DNA of 9,153 nt from NCBI GenBank assembly GCA_937930605.1, contig CALHBZ010000347.1, positions 1 to 9,153 of the forward strand. Reading direction: 5' to 3'. This DNA is from Streptococcus oralis (GTDB lineage: Bacteria > Bacillota > Bacilli > Lactobacillales > Streptococcaceae). The stretch's first letter is position 1. Each line of letters opens with the position of its first letter. Positions 1 through 6,661 of this stretch are shown one piece after another. The translations under genes were made by a program, and so were the position numbers. The notes below the pieces were generated by a model. The model was not told the origin of the DNA. It searched no databases and saw only the letters and a program-made list of their open reading frames with translations.

Positions 1-98
1 CATATTTACTTTTTGCTATATTTACTTTAAGTGTTAGTTTTATTATTGTTGGAATGCTAATGAAAATTCCTTATTTCAATCGAATCGTTAAATTATAA
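1..98 (+). CDS. 3' end of a membrane protein gene of the polysaccharide locus, possibly an acyltransferase
   Basis: The frame whose first full codon is at 3 is open to a TAA at 96-98 and encodes 31 residues of a protein that starts outside the window. What is visible is one hydrophobic segment (IFTLSVSFIIVGML) followed by a short basic tail ending KIPYFNRIVKL, so this is the C-terminus of an integral membrane protein. It lies 13 bases before glf on the same strand and is very probably in the same operon. The tail resembles that of the acyltransferase encoded further downstream (KIPFLN near its end), which hints at a second family-3 acyltransferase such as WciG, known to precede glf in several pneumococcal capsule loci. 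A flippase (Wzx) or polymerase (Wzy) C-terminus cannot be excluded. That a coding end lies here is fairly sure; the identity is inference. Confidence 0.5.
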   Translation, partial: YLLFAIFTLSVSFIIVGMLMKIPYFNRIVKL

Positions 99-111
99 AA
101 AGGAGTGTAAT

Positions 112-1221
112 ATGTACGACTATTTAATCGTTGGAGCTGGTTTGTCTGGAGCAATCTTCGCACACGAAGCTACAAAACGTGGAAAAAAAGTAAAAGTGAT
201 TGATAAACGTGATCACATTGGTGGAAATATCTACTGTGAAAATATTGAAGGGATCAACGTCCATAAATATGGTGCCCACATTTTCCATACTTCCAACAAA
301 AAAGTGTGGGATTATGTTAATCAATTTGCTGAATTTAACAACTATATCAACTCACCTGTCGCAAACTACAAAGGAAGTCTTTATAACCTTCCTTTCAATA
401 TGAATACCTTCTATGCTATGTGGGGCACAAAAACTCCACAGGAAGTAAAAGATAAGATTGCTGAGCAGACAGCTGATATGAAGGATGTTGAGCCGAAAAA
501 TCTGGAAGAACAAGCCATTAAGTTGATTGGTCCAGATATCTATGAAAAGTTGATCAAGGGTTATACTGAAAAGCAATGGGGACGCTCAGCAACAGAACTT
601 CCTCCATTTATCATTAAACGACTTCCAGTTCGTCTAACATTTGATAATAACTATTTTAACGACCGTTACCAAGGAATTCCTATTGGTGGTTACAATGTCA
701 TTATCGAAAATATGCTTAAAGACGTTGAAGTTGAGCTTGGTGTTGATTTCTTTGCTCACCGTGAAGAGTTAGAAGCATCAGCTGAAAAAGTTGTCTTCAC
801 AGGAATGATCGACCAGTATTTTGACTACAAGCACGGAGAGTTAGAATACCGTAGCCTTCGCTTTGAGCATGAGATTTTGGACGAGGCAAATTATCAAGGG
901 AACGCTGTAGTGAACTATACAGAGCGTGAGATCCCTTATACTCGCATCATCGAACACAAACATTTTGAATATGGAACGCAGCCAAAGACAGTTATCACGC
1001 GTGAATATCCAGCTGACTGGAAGCGTGGGGACGAGCCTTACTATCCAATCAACGATGAGAAAAATAATGCTATGTTTGCTAAGTACCAAGAGGAAGCCTC
1101 AAAGAATGATAAAGTTATCTTCTGTGGGCGTTTAGCAGATTATAAATATTACGATATGCATGTGGTGATTGAACGGGCGCTTGAGGTTGTGGAGAAAGAG
1201 TTTGAGCATGGCAAAAAGTAG
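112..1221 (+). CDS. glf: UDP-galactopyranose mutase
   Basis: This cytoplasmic FAD enzyme interconverts UDP-galactopyranose and UDP-galactofuranose, supplying the furanose donor for galactofuranose-containing capsule or cell-wall polysaccharide. The 369-residue product has the usual bacterial Glf length. It opens with the Rossmann FAD motif GAGLSG (residues 8-13), continues with the FAD-ribose region VIDKRDHIGGN (29-39) and YGAHIFHT (53-60), has the substrate-pocket segment TEKQWGR (152-158, with Trp156), then Arg174 and Arg278 in the places of the family's phosphate-binding arginines. It closes with GRLADYKYYDMH (339-350), the C-terminal FAD-binding signature. The start is supported by AAAAGGAG six bases upstream. 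Its last 14 bases overlap the next gene, so the two are surely cotranscribed. No promoter lies in the short upstream gap; transcription should come from further up the polysaccharide operon. Confidence 0.96.
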   Translation: MYDYLIVGAGLSGAIFAHEATKRGKKVKVIDKRDHIGGNIYCENIEGINVHKYGAHIFHTSNKKVWDYVNQFAEFNNYINSPVANYKGSLYNLPFNMNTFYAMWGTKTPQEVKDKIAEQTADMKDVEPKNLEEQAIKLIGPDIYEKLIKGYTEKQWGRSATELPPFIIKRLPVRLTFDNNYFNDRYQGIPIGGYNVIIENMLKDVEVELGVDFFAHREELEASAEKVVFTGMIDQYFDYKHGELEYRSLRFEHEILDEANYQGNAVVNYTEREIPYTRIIEHKHFEYGTQPKTVITREYPADWKRGDEPYYPINDEKNNAMFAKYQEEASKNDKVIFCGRLADYKYYDMHVVIERALEVVEKEFEHGKK

Positions 1222-2233
1222 AATTAACTGGATAGATTTTGGAAAAGGTTTTTCCATATTTTTAGTCTTAGTAGGACATGTGTTGCTTGGACTGTATCAA
1301 TCAGAAAAATTCCCCGCAGCAGAAAACATACTATTATTGTTGGTAGCACAAGTCTATATATTTCATATACCCGTATTTTTTGCCCTATCAGGATACTTTT
1401 TCAAACCCATATCTGATTTGAAAGAGTTCTGGCAATATGCTAAAAAGAAGACGATTATTTTTGGCTTACCGTATATTTTCTATTCGATCATTCACTTTGG
1501 TCTTCAAAAAGTTGCAGGGGCATCTGTTCGTGTTCCTACAACCATATCTGATTTGCTAAATATCTATAAAGATCCTCTTGGGGTTTCATGGTATTTATAT
1601 ATACTCTGGTCTATTTTGATAATCTATGGATTAGTATCTATTTTAATCAAAAATCCTAGAATGTTATTTTTGATAAGTATTTTCGCTTATTGTTTAACCC
1701 TATTTGTTCAAACAGATATTTATATTGTTCAAAGAACACTAGTCTGGGGAATCTGTTTCTTTCTTGGTAGTGTGTTGAGTGAAATTCATTTTGATAAAAT
1801 TAATTTGAAAAAGTTTCTGCTTTTCTTTGTGCAATTTGATATTATTTATATGCTCGCTTGGTTCTTGTTTTATGAAGTAGGGTCTAAGAAGGATTATGTA
1901 AGCTATAGTAACCCAGGTTTATGGGGAATTGCTTTTATTGTCTGTGTATTAGTTGCTTTTGCGATTTTTCCTAAAATGGAGAAAAGTTTCCCTAAAACTT
2001 TCCTATATTTCACTAAATACGGGAAAGATAGTTTAGGTATCTATATTCTCCATGCACCAATTTGTAGCATGATTCGGATTCTAATGTTGAAAGTGGGAGT
2101 AAACTCAGTTTTTCTTCACGTTGTTGTTGGGATTGTCTTAGGTTGGTATTTATCCATACTAGCAACTTATATATTGAAAAAAATTCCATTTTTGAATATT
2201 GTTTTATTACCACAGAAGTATATTAAGTTTTAA
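1208..2233 (+). CDS. wcjE: Family-3 membrane O-acyltransferase of the polysaccharide locus (WcjE-like)
   Basis: The product is a polytopic membrane acyltransferase, likely transferring acetyl groups to the surface polysaccharide made by this locus. I place the start at the ATG at 1208 (341 residues) because GGAGAAAGAG lies seven bases upstream and the N-terminus then begins with the family's usual short cytosolic stretch; an upstream in-frame ATG at 1169 has no such site and lies well inside glf. Visible family signs are a basic residue and histidine pair Lys13-x10-His24 in the first helix, FFALSGYFF (57-65) in the second, SWYLYILW further on, and about ten hydrophobic helices. Acyltransferase family 3 uses the N-terminal His and Arg or Lys region for acyl transfer. 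The gene is intact and is visibly more AT-rich than its neighbours, as is usual for capsule-locus genes. In pneumococcus wcjE follows glf in several serotypes and O-acetylates the capsule. The family call is firm; the exact wcjE orthology and the sugar acylated are inference. Confidence 0.85.
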   Translation: MAKSRINWIDFGKGFSIFLVLVGHVLLGLYQSEKFPAAENILLLLVAQVYIFHIPVFFALSGYFFKPISDLKEFWQYAKKKTIIFGLPYIFYSIIHFGLQKVAGASVRVPTTISDLLNIYKDPLGVSWYLYILWSILIIYGLVSILIKNPRMLFLISIFAYCLTLFVQTDIYIVQRTLVWGICFFLGSVLSEIHFDKINLKKFLLFFVQFDIIYMLAWFLFYEVGSKKDYVSYSNPGLWGIAFIVCVLVAFAIFPKMEKSFPKTFLYFTKYGKDSLGIYILHAPICSMIRILMLKVGVNSVFLHVVVGIVLGWYLSILATYILKKIPFLNIVLLPQKYIKF

Positions 2234-2391
2234 TGAACCATTATCGTATATATTCTACAAATAGTAAAAAACAATATTAATCCAATCACATGAACTTGAA
2301 CTAAGGTATTCTACCAAACTACCCAGACTAAAAGTTTGGAACATATCCCTTTCATGCTAGAGAGCCACAAGAACTATTTGCCAATAGCTAA
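2234..2391. other. Non-coding boundary between polysaccharide locus and pbp1a
   Basis: This AT-rich gap of about 160 bases separates the last polysaccharide gene from the convergent pbp1a. I find no open frame of note in either strand, no transposase fragment I can recognise and no promoter pointing outward. The only structure is a weak inverted repeat, CCAAACT at 2314-2320 against AGTTTGG at 2333-2339, and no T-run follows it. In pneumococcus the capsule locus is normally bounded by aliA, which is not here, so this short stretch is the junction where that boundary differs. Confidence 0.6.
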
Positions 2392-2430
2392 AACCTCCTG
2401 AGAAAGAATATTCTCAGGAGGTTGTTTTTA
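2392..2430. terminator. Strong hairpin between convergent genes, probable bidirectional terminator
   Basis: A perfect 13-base-pair stem is formed by 2392-2404 and 2411-2423 around the six-base loop AGAATA. On the plus strand it is followed by GTTTTTATT, a good intrinsic terminator for the glf-acyltransferase operon. On the minus strand it begins eight bases after the pbp1a stop codon, and its 3' side runs into four T residues, so it probably also ends the recU-pbp1a transcript, though with a weaker U-tract. Confidence 0.9.
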
Positions 2431-4584
2431 TTATGGCTGTCCTGTTTGAGGAGCCGGATTTTGTTGATTAGGATTTGTATTTTGTTGAGGTGAATTTGGT
2501 TGCTGACTGTTGCTCGTGTTTGGAGTTGTATTTGGGGGAGTCGTAGTAGTTTGCGATGTACTTTCAGAAGTAGAGGTTTCTGGGATAGAGCGCTGTGGGG
2601 GAGATGGATTTGTCCATGTAGAGCGTGTTCCATTTTTAAAGATGAATTCTCCGCTTCGATAGAGACCCTCCGGCATGGTCCAATCACCAGGGTAGTCATC
2701 TTCAGAAAGATAAGTCATCATCGAACGATAGACCTTAGCAGCGACGTAGAAAGCATCCCCAACGATAGGAGTGAGACGGTTAGAATAACCAGTCCAAACA
2801 GCCATTGAGTATTTACGAGTATAGCCGACAAACATTTCGTCAGGAGCTACATATCCAGAGTTCTTAATGTATCTCTCAATCTCGTCATCTGTGTAGTTTG
2901 ATGTACCAGTTTTACCAGCTTGTGGTAGCCATGAGAGATAGGCACCACGACCAGTTCCATAGGTTAGGACAGTTTTCATCATCTCCGTCATCATGTAGGC
3001 AGTAGTTTCTTTCATAGCCCGTGTACCAGGGTCAGAAAATTCTTTTGAACTACCATCGCTAAAGACGACCTTGTTGACATACATTGGTTTACGGTAGATA
3101 CCACCATTAGCAAAAGCCGCGTAAGCAGCAGCCATCTTCTCACTACTTGCTCCATACTTTTTATCAGATTCGGTTGTATTACTTGAAATAGCATTAGCAT
3201 AGTGTATGCTTGGGTAGTCAATGCCTAGTCCATTTAGAAACGTCTTGGCACGATCTAGTCCAACCTTATCGAGCGTTTCTACGGCTGGCACGTTTCGTGA
3301 CTGTTGTAGGGCGTACTGTAATGTAATATTTCCAAAGTAACTCTTATCCCAGTTGTAGACAGGGGTGTCAGTTCCAGGATAGTTATAGGGAACATCGCGA
3401 ACCATTGCAGCTGTAGAGTCATAAATACCATACTCCAAAGCAGGAGCATAATCAGTGATAGGCTTCATAGTAGAACCCCAGTCACGGTTGGTTTCAACAG
3501 CCTGATTGATACCGAAGGAAACATTGCTTGATTGGTGGCGAGCACCTAGCTGGGCAATCACCTTTCCGTTTGTGACATCAACGATGGTAGAAGCTACTTG
3601 CAACTCATCATCTGGATAATTAACGTATTCGTCGGTATTGTAGATATCCCAGAGACGTTGTTGGACATTGGAATCAACGTTGGTATAAACTTCCATACCT
3701 GTAGTTAAAAGGTTGTAGCCCGTTTCCTGTTCAACTTGGTCGATTACCTCTTTGAGGTAATTATCCATGTGAGGCGGATAGGTATTAGCTGACTTCAGAC
3801 TTTGGAGACCATCAGTAATAGGGGTGTTGATAGCTTTTTCGTATTGCTCGGCAGTAATATAATGTTCCCCTTTCATCTCAGAGAGAACGAGATTTCGGCG
3901 TTCTTGAGCAGCTTCTGGATGTGAGTAAGGGTCATACTGATTTGGAGCCTGGGGCATTCCGGCTAAGAGGGCCAATTGGGGCAAACTTAAATCTTTGAGG
4001 TCTTTGCCGTAGTAATTTTGAGCAGCTGTCTGCATTCCGTAGTTACCGTTTGACATGTAGACCTTGTTGATGTAGTAAGTTAGAATCTCTTGTTTGGTTG
4101 CTTTTTGTTCGAGCTGAACGGCAAGCCATGCTTCCTGAGCCTTACGTGAAAGGGTCTGATCAGAAGTTGAAGTAGAGAAATAGGTCAATTTAATCAACTG
4201 CTGTGTCAGGGTTGAAGCCCCCTGAAGTCCCCCCCCACCACGAAGGTTTCGTAGAGTGGCACCGAGGATACGAATGGTATCGACTCCACGGTGATTGAAG
4301 AAACGATGGTCTTCGATTGAGACGATGGCATTGACCAACTCTGTCGGAATTTCGTTTGCTTGTGCATTGACACGTCGTTCTGATCCAAGATCGGCGATGA
4401 GTTCGTCTTTGTTGTCATAAATCTTACTAGACGTTGTAGCGACTAGTTTACTTTCGGATAGGGCTGGAGCCTTGCTCACATAGTAGAGGAAGAGACCTCC
4501 GCCTAGCATAATAGCTGCGATAAATAAGGTCAAAAGGCAGATACTTACATACTTAGCTATTCGTAGGATAGTTTGTTTGTTCAT
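2431..4584 (-). CDS. pbp1a: Penicillin-binding protein 1A, bifunctional class A (GT51 plus transpeptidase)
   Basis: PBP1a polymerises lipid II into glycan strands and cross-links the stem peptides on the outer face of the membrane. It is one of the class A PBPs of streptococci and a known beta-lactam target. The 717 residues (pneumococcal form 719) comprise a short cytosolic start, a membrane anchor (about 13-36), and the GT51 domain with catalytic Glu91 in [15 protein letters not shown] (122-130) and the [10 protein letters not shown] region. The transpeptidase domain follows, with active-site STMK (371-374, nucleophile Ser371), SRN (429-431) and KTGT (558-561). A Ser/Thr/Pro/Gln/Asn-rich tail begins at about 657. 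Residues 575-578 are NSGY, where susceptible pneumococci have TSQF. The residue directly after Ser371 is Thr and SRNVP is intact, so the other classical resistance changes are not seen. The start is supported by AGGTGG nine bases upstream inside recU and by the four-base ATGA overlap with recU. A run of eight G lies in the coding strand at Gly116-Gly119. Confidence 0.98.
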   Translation of the reverse strand: MNKQTILRIAKYVSICLLTLFIAAIMLGGGLFLYYVSKAPALSESKLVATTSSKIYDNKDELIADLGSERRVNAQANEIPTELVNAIVSIEDHRFFNHRGVDTIRILGATLRNLRGGGGLQGASTLTQQLIKLTYFSTSTSDQTLSRKAQEAWLAVQLEQKATKQEILTYYINKVYMSNGNYGMQTAAQNYYGKDLKDLSLPQLALLAGMPQAPNQYDPYSHPEAAQERRNLVLSEMKGEHYITAEQYEKAINTPITDGLQSLKSANTYPPHMDNYLKEVIDQVEQETGYNLLTTGMEVYTNVDSNVQQRLWDIYNTDEYVNYPDDELQVASTIVDVTNGKVIAQLGARHQSSNVSFGINQAVETNRDWGSTMKPITDYAPALEYGIYDSTAAMVRDVPYNYPGTDTPVYNWDKSYFGNITLQYALQQSRNVPAVETLDKVGLDRAKTFLNGLGIDYPSIHYANAISSNTTESDKKYGASSEKMAAAYAAFANGGIYRKPMYVNKVVFSDGSSKEFSDPGTRAMKETTAYMMTEMMKTVLTYGTGRGAYLSWLPQAGKTGTSNYTDDEIERYIKNSGYVAPDEMFVGYTRKYSMAVWTGYSNRLTPIVGDAFYVAAKVYRSMMTYLSEDDYPGDWTMPEGLYRSGEFIFKNGTRSTWTNPSPPQRSIPETSTSESTSQTTTTPPNTTPNTSNSQQPNSPQQNTNPNQQNPAPQTGQP
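2434..2616 (-). repeat. Low-complexity C-terminal tail of PBP1a
   Basis: The last 61 residues of PBP1a are almost wholly Ser, Thr, Pro, Gln and Asn, with short runs such as [12 protein letters not shown] and [11 protein letters not shown]. This is an extracellular, presumably disordered tail of the kind seen in pneumococcal PBP1a. Its exact repeat content is known to vary among streptococci, so it is a poor place for alignment and a likely site of small in-frame indels. Confidence 0.8.
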
Positions 4585-5177
4585 CTTATTTTACCACCTA
4601 GTAAGTGTTCTTTGATAACGTCGAGATAGGGAATCTGAGGAAAAGCACCTGGCTCGATTGCATATCCAAATTCTCGAATATATCCAAGTGGCATTGACTT
4701 TTGTCCCTTATCCTTATGATAGAAACGAATGAGGTCAATGGCCGGCAATAAGTAGGTTTCTTGCTGAGAAGAAAAGTGAAGGAGGACAAAGCAGATACCT
4801 TGCTGGGCAAGGACTTGTTCCATATGACGAATCTGATGAGGATGAAAATTCTTCATCGGAATCGCATATTTTTGTCTGGTTTCCTTGGCTTCAAAGTCGA
4901 TGTAGTACCCATCATAAACTCCCGAATAGTCTGTAGTTGAGGCTTGTCTGAAGTAGGCTTCAACGATCTTGGCTCGACTTCTTTGGGGATAATCAACACG
5001 TACGATTTGAATGGGGGTAGGTTTTTTGTGGATAACAGCCACTCCCTGTGACAGATAGTAGTCGTTGGTAGCATTGATCATCTTTTCAAAAGACATCCCT
5101 CGATTTGCGAAATTTTTTGTTTGTGAAGGGGAGACCTGCTTTTTCTGTGATGAAATTTTATGTGGATAGTTGACCAT
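4581..5177 (-). CDS. recU: Holliday junction resolvase RecU
   Basis: RecU cuts four-way DNA junctions in recombinational repair and chromosome segregation in Firmicutes, acting as a dimer in the cytoplasm. The 198-residue product has the family length. It shows the nuclease core as Asp83 (TTDYSG), Glu96 and Lys98 (IDFEAKET), with the same spacing as the Bacillus subtilis catalytic residues Asp88, Glu101 and Lys103. Before it is the conserved [17 protein letters not shown] region (22-38), and after it the [10 protein letters not shown] region. The start ATG has AAGGAG only four bases upstream, a tight spacing; the next in-frame ATG (residue 28) would cut into the conserved NRGMSFE block, so I keep the first. 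The stop overlaps the pbp1a start as ATGA, which implies translational coupling. The recU-PBP pairing is conserved across many Firmicutes. A divergent promoter region lies directly upstream. Confidence 0.97.
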   Translation of the reverse strand: MVNYPHKISSQKKQVSPSQTKNFANRGMSFEKMINATNDYYLSQGVAVIHKKPTPIQIVRVDYPQRSRAKIVEAYFRQASTTDYSGVYDGYYIDFEAKETRQKYAIPMKNFHPHQIRHMEQVLAQQGICFVLLHFSSQQETYLLPAIDLIRFYHKDKGQKSMPLGYIREFGYAIEPGAFPQIPYLDVIKEHLLGGKIR

Positions 5178-5198
5178 GGTTCTCCTTATTGGTACAAT
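5170..5198 (+). promoter_or_regulatory. Promoter for ypsA
   Basis: TTGACC at 5170-5175 and TACAAT at 5193-5198 are separated by 17 bases, and a TG at 5190-5191 makes the -10 an extended one. The -35 box overlaps the first codons of recU, which is read the other way. The expected transcript start is near 5205, leaving a leader of about 38 bases. It interleaves with the recU promoter, so the two may compete for polymerase. Confidence 0.7.
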
Positions 5199-5209
5199 AA
5201 CATCACTTC

Positions 5210-5218
5210 ATTATATCA
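5210..5218 (-). promoter_or_regulatory. Extended -10 promoter for recU-pbp1a
   Basis: On the minus strand the bases read TGATATAAT: a perfect TATAAT (5215 down to 5210) with the TG of an extended -10 element one base upstream. No good -35 is present at the expected distance, which extended -10 promoters can tolerate. It would give a leader of about 25-30 bases before the recU start. This is prediction only. Confidence 0.65.
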
Positions 5219-5242
5219 TAAAATTACAAAGAAAGGTTAAAA

Positions 5243-5770
5243 ATGGCAACGGTTTTAATTTTGGGCTACTCTGCCTTTGATTTGGGTTTGTTTAGTGACA
5301 AGGATATCCGCCTTGAAATCATAAAAAAGGCTATCCGACGAGACTTAGAACGCCTAGCTGAGGATGGAGTGGTTTGGCTTGTCTTTACAGGGGCTCTGGG
5401 TTTTGAATACTGGGTGCTAGAAGTTGCTCGGGATATGAAAGCAGACTATGGATTTCAACTTGCAACGGTTTTCGATTTCGAAACTCATGGAAGTAATTGG
5501 AATGAGGCCAATCAGGTCAAACTAAGTGAATTTACACAAGTTGATTTCGTTAAATACGCCTATCCACGCTATGAGCATAAGGGGCAACTGCGTGATTATC
5601 AGAAATTTTTGCTGGAAAATACGGACGGATGCTATCTCTTTTATGACGAAGAAAAGGAAAGCAAGTTAGGCTATTTTTACCAAATGATGAAAAGTCAAGA
5701 AAACTATGTTACAAGAAGATTAACATTTGAGGACTTAAATGAATTGGCAGAAAATTTTCCCGAAAATTGA
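5243..5770 (+). CDS. ypsA: YpsA family protein (DUF1273), cell-division linked
   Basis: This is a 175-residue protein of the DUF1273/YpsA family, which has a SLOG-like Rossmann fold thought to bind a nucleotide-type ligand. The family is encoded next to gpsB across Firmicutes. In Bacillus and Staphylococcus YpsA has been tied to cell division and its overproduction disturbs the FtsZ ring. Visible here are the N-terminal strand and turn [13 protein letters not shown] (5-17), the glycine-rich [12 protein letters not shown] (49-60) with Gly53 and Glu55 at positions reported as important in the B. subtilis protein, and conserved [14 protein letters not shown] (107-120). The start has AAAGG six bases upstream. 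No strong terminator separates it from gpsB, which has its own promoter. No enzymatic reaction is established for the family, and the ligand is unknown. Confidence 0.93.
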   Translation: MATVLILGYSAFDLGLFSDKDIRLEIIKKAIRRDLERLAEDGVVWLVFTGALGFEYWVLEVARDMKADYGFQLATVFDFETHGSNWNEANQVKLSEFTQVDFVKYAYPRYEHKGQLRDYQKFLLENTDGCYLFYDEEKESKLGYFYQMMKSQENYVTRRLTFEDLNELAENFPEN

Positions 5771-5780
5771 GGCTTTGACC

Positions 5781-5808
5781 TTGATTTTTGTTTGTTTTTT
5801 TATATAAT
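5781..5808 (+). promoter_or_regulatory. Promoter for gpsB
   Basis: TTGATT at 5781-5786 is followed after 16 bases by a perfect TATAAT at 5803-5808, in a T-rich spacer. The expected start of transcription is near 5815, about 23 bases before the gpsB ATG. TTGACC at 5775-5780 is a better -35 by sequence but would leave a 22-base spacer, so I prefer the downstream hexamer. Confidence 0.7.
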
Positions 5809-5837
5809 AATACTAGCAACTGATAATGGAGATAGAG

Positions 5838-6164
5838 ATGGCAAGTATTATTTTTTCAGCGAAAGATATTTTTGAACAGGACTTTGGACGTGAAGTTCGT
5901 GGATACAGTAAGGCAGAAGTGGACGAGTTCTTGGATGATGTGATTAAGGACTATGAAACCTACGCAGCTTTGGTTAAATCTCTTCGTCAGGAGATTGCTG
6001 ATTTGAAGGAGGAATTGTCTCATAAATCGCAGACAACGCCGACTCAGCCGGATTCTATCGAAATGACGAGCACTACCTCGATGACAAATTTTGATATCTT
6101 GAAACGCTTAAATCGACTTGAAAAAGAAGTATTTGGCAAGCAAATTTTAGACAATCAAGATTGA
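5838..6164 (+). CDS. gpsB: Cell division and peptidoglycan synthesis adaptor GpsB
   Basis: GpsB is a small cytosolic DivIVA-like coiled-coil protein at mid-cell that links penicillin-binding proteins, other division proteins and, in streptococci, the Ser/Thr kinase StkP. In pneumococcus it balances septal and peripheral wall growth. From the ATG at 5838 the product is 108 residues, against 109 in pneumococcus. I chose it over the ATG at 5826 because GGAG (5828-5831) sits six bases before it and overlaps the earlier ATG. The N-terminal DivIVA-like domain (about 1-60) holds [20 protein letters not shown] and runs into the coiled coil ending near LKEELSHK. A variable Ser/Thr/Pro linker (about 65-82) follows, then the C-terminal oligomerisation helix [19 protein letters not shown]. 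The stop codon is inside a short inverted repeat that precedes rnpB. Confidence 0.96.
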   Translation: MASIIFSAKDIFEQDFGREVRGYSKAEVDEFLDDVIKDYETYAALVKSLRQEIADLKEELSHKSQTTPTQPDSIEMTSTTSMTNFDILKRLNRLEKEVFGKQILDNQD

Positions 6165-6182
6165 TAATTGAGTGTTTATCAA
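6161..6182. repeat. Inverted repeat at the gpsB stop, just before rnpB
   Basis: TTGATAA at 6161-6167 and TTATCAA at 6176-6182 are perfect complements around an eight-base loop. The left arm contains the gpsB TGA stop. No T-run follows, so it is not a standard terminator. It lies nine bases before the predicted 5' end of RNase P RNA and covers the place where an rnpB promoter -10 or a processing site would be expected. Confidence 0.5.
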
Positions 6183-6190
6183 GTGCATAA

Positions 6191-6585
6191 ATGCAATTTT
6201 TGGATAATCGCGTGAAGAGAATCTCTTTTCATGAGGAAAGTCCATGCTAGCACAGGCTGTGATGCCTGTAGTGTTTGTGCTAGGCGAAACCATAAGCCTA
6301 GGGACGAGAGATCGTTACGGCAGTCGAAATGGCTAAGTCTTCGGATAGGTCAGAGTAGGCTTGAAAGTGCCACAGTGACGGAGTCTCTCTGGAAACGGAG
6401 AGAGTGGAACGCGGTAAACCCCTCAAGCTAGCAACCCAAATTTTGGTCGGGGCATGGAGTGCACGGAAACGAACGTAGTACTCTGACTGCTAGCAGCTCC
6501 ATGCTGTTAGTGGTAGACAGATGATTATCGAAGGAAGTGGTCCTAGTCACTTCTGGAACAAAACATGGCTTATAGAAAATTGCAT
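6191..6585 (+). ncRNA. rnpB: RNase P RNA, bacterial type B
   Basis: This is the catalytic RNA of ribonuclease P, which removes the 5' leader of tRNA precursors together with the RnpA protein. The ends are set by the P1 helix: ATGCAATTTT at 6191-6200 pairs perfectly with AAAATTGCAT at 6576-6585, giving about 395 nucleotides, normal for a low-GC Gram-positive type B RNA. Conserved pieces in order are GAGGAAAGTCC (6233-6243), the GGCGAAACC-type stretch near 6283, GGTAAACCCC (6413-6422), whose GGT pairs with the tRNA CCA end, and AACATGGCTTATAG near the 3' end. It sits between gpsB and the methyltransferase gene, as in pneumococcus. I see no convincing sigma-A promoter in the 26 bases after gpsB; the gene may be read from the gpsB promoter and trimmed, or from a weak promoter overlapping the end of gpsB. 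The exact ends are accurate to a few bases only. Confidence 0.96.
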
Positions 6586-6587
6586 AT

Positions 6588-6625
6588 AGGTTGGGGCTGA
6601 GAAATCTTTCTCAACCTCATTTTTT
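6588..6625 (+). terminator. Intrinsic terminator of rnpB
   Basis: AGGTTG at 6588-6593 pairs with CAACCT at 6612-6617, with a further AGAA/TTCT inner helix and a bulge. Six T residues at 6620-6625 follow at once. It ends rnpB transcription three bases after P1. The methyltransferase gene begins only 36 bases later without an evident promoter of its own, so it may depend on read-through. Confidence 0.85.
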
Positions 6626-6636
6626 AAAGTGAACAA

Positions 6637-6661
6637 AAGAAAGGTCTTGCAAGACTGTAAA
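6637..6661 (+). promoter_or_regulatory. Distant ribosome binding site with intervening hairpin
   Basis: The only good Shine-Dalgarno-like stretch before the methyltransferase gene is AAAGAAAGG at 6637-6645 region, about 17 bases from the ATG at 6662, too far for normal use. Directly after it lies the perfect palindrome GTCTTGCAAGAC (6644-6655), which can fold as a four-pair stem with a TGCA loop. Folding would bring the site to about six bases from the start. It may tune translation; this is a structural inference from the sequence. Confidence 0.45.

Noticed and set aside
1169..1207. Upstream ATG giving a 13-residue longer acyltransferase
   Set aside because: No ribosome site, lies deep inside glf, and the ATG at 1208 has a well-placed GGAG and a family-like N-terminus.
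2388..2699. 103-codon minus-strand frame over the PBP1a tail
   Set aside because: Shadow of the low-complexity tail in another frame; it also runs through the terminator hairpin.
4206..4418. Possible frameshift in pbp1a at the poly-G tract
   Set aside because: The full 717-codon frame runs through the tract without interruption and both flanking parts match PBP1a.
5753..5768. AATTTT/AAAATT hairpin at the ypsA stop as a terminator
   Set aside because: Stem is only A-T pairs and no T-run follows directly; too weak to call.
5826..5837. Upstream ATG giving a four-residue longer GpsB
   Set aside because: It overlaps the ribosome binding site of the ATG at 5838, and the shorter form begins like known GpsB proteins.
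6231..6431. 66-codon plus-strand frame
   Set aside because: Lies wholly inside RNase P RNA, which explains the sequence.
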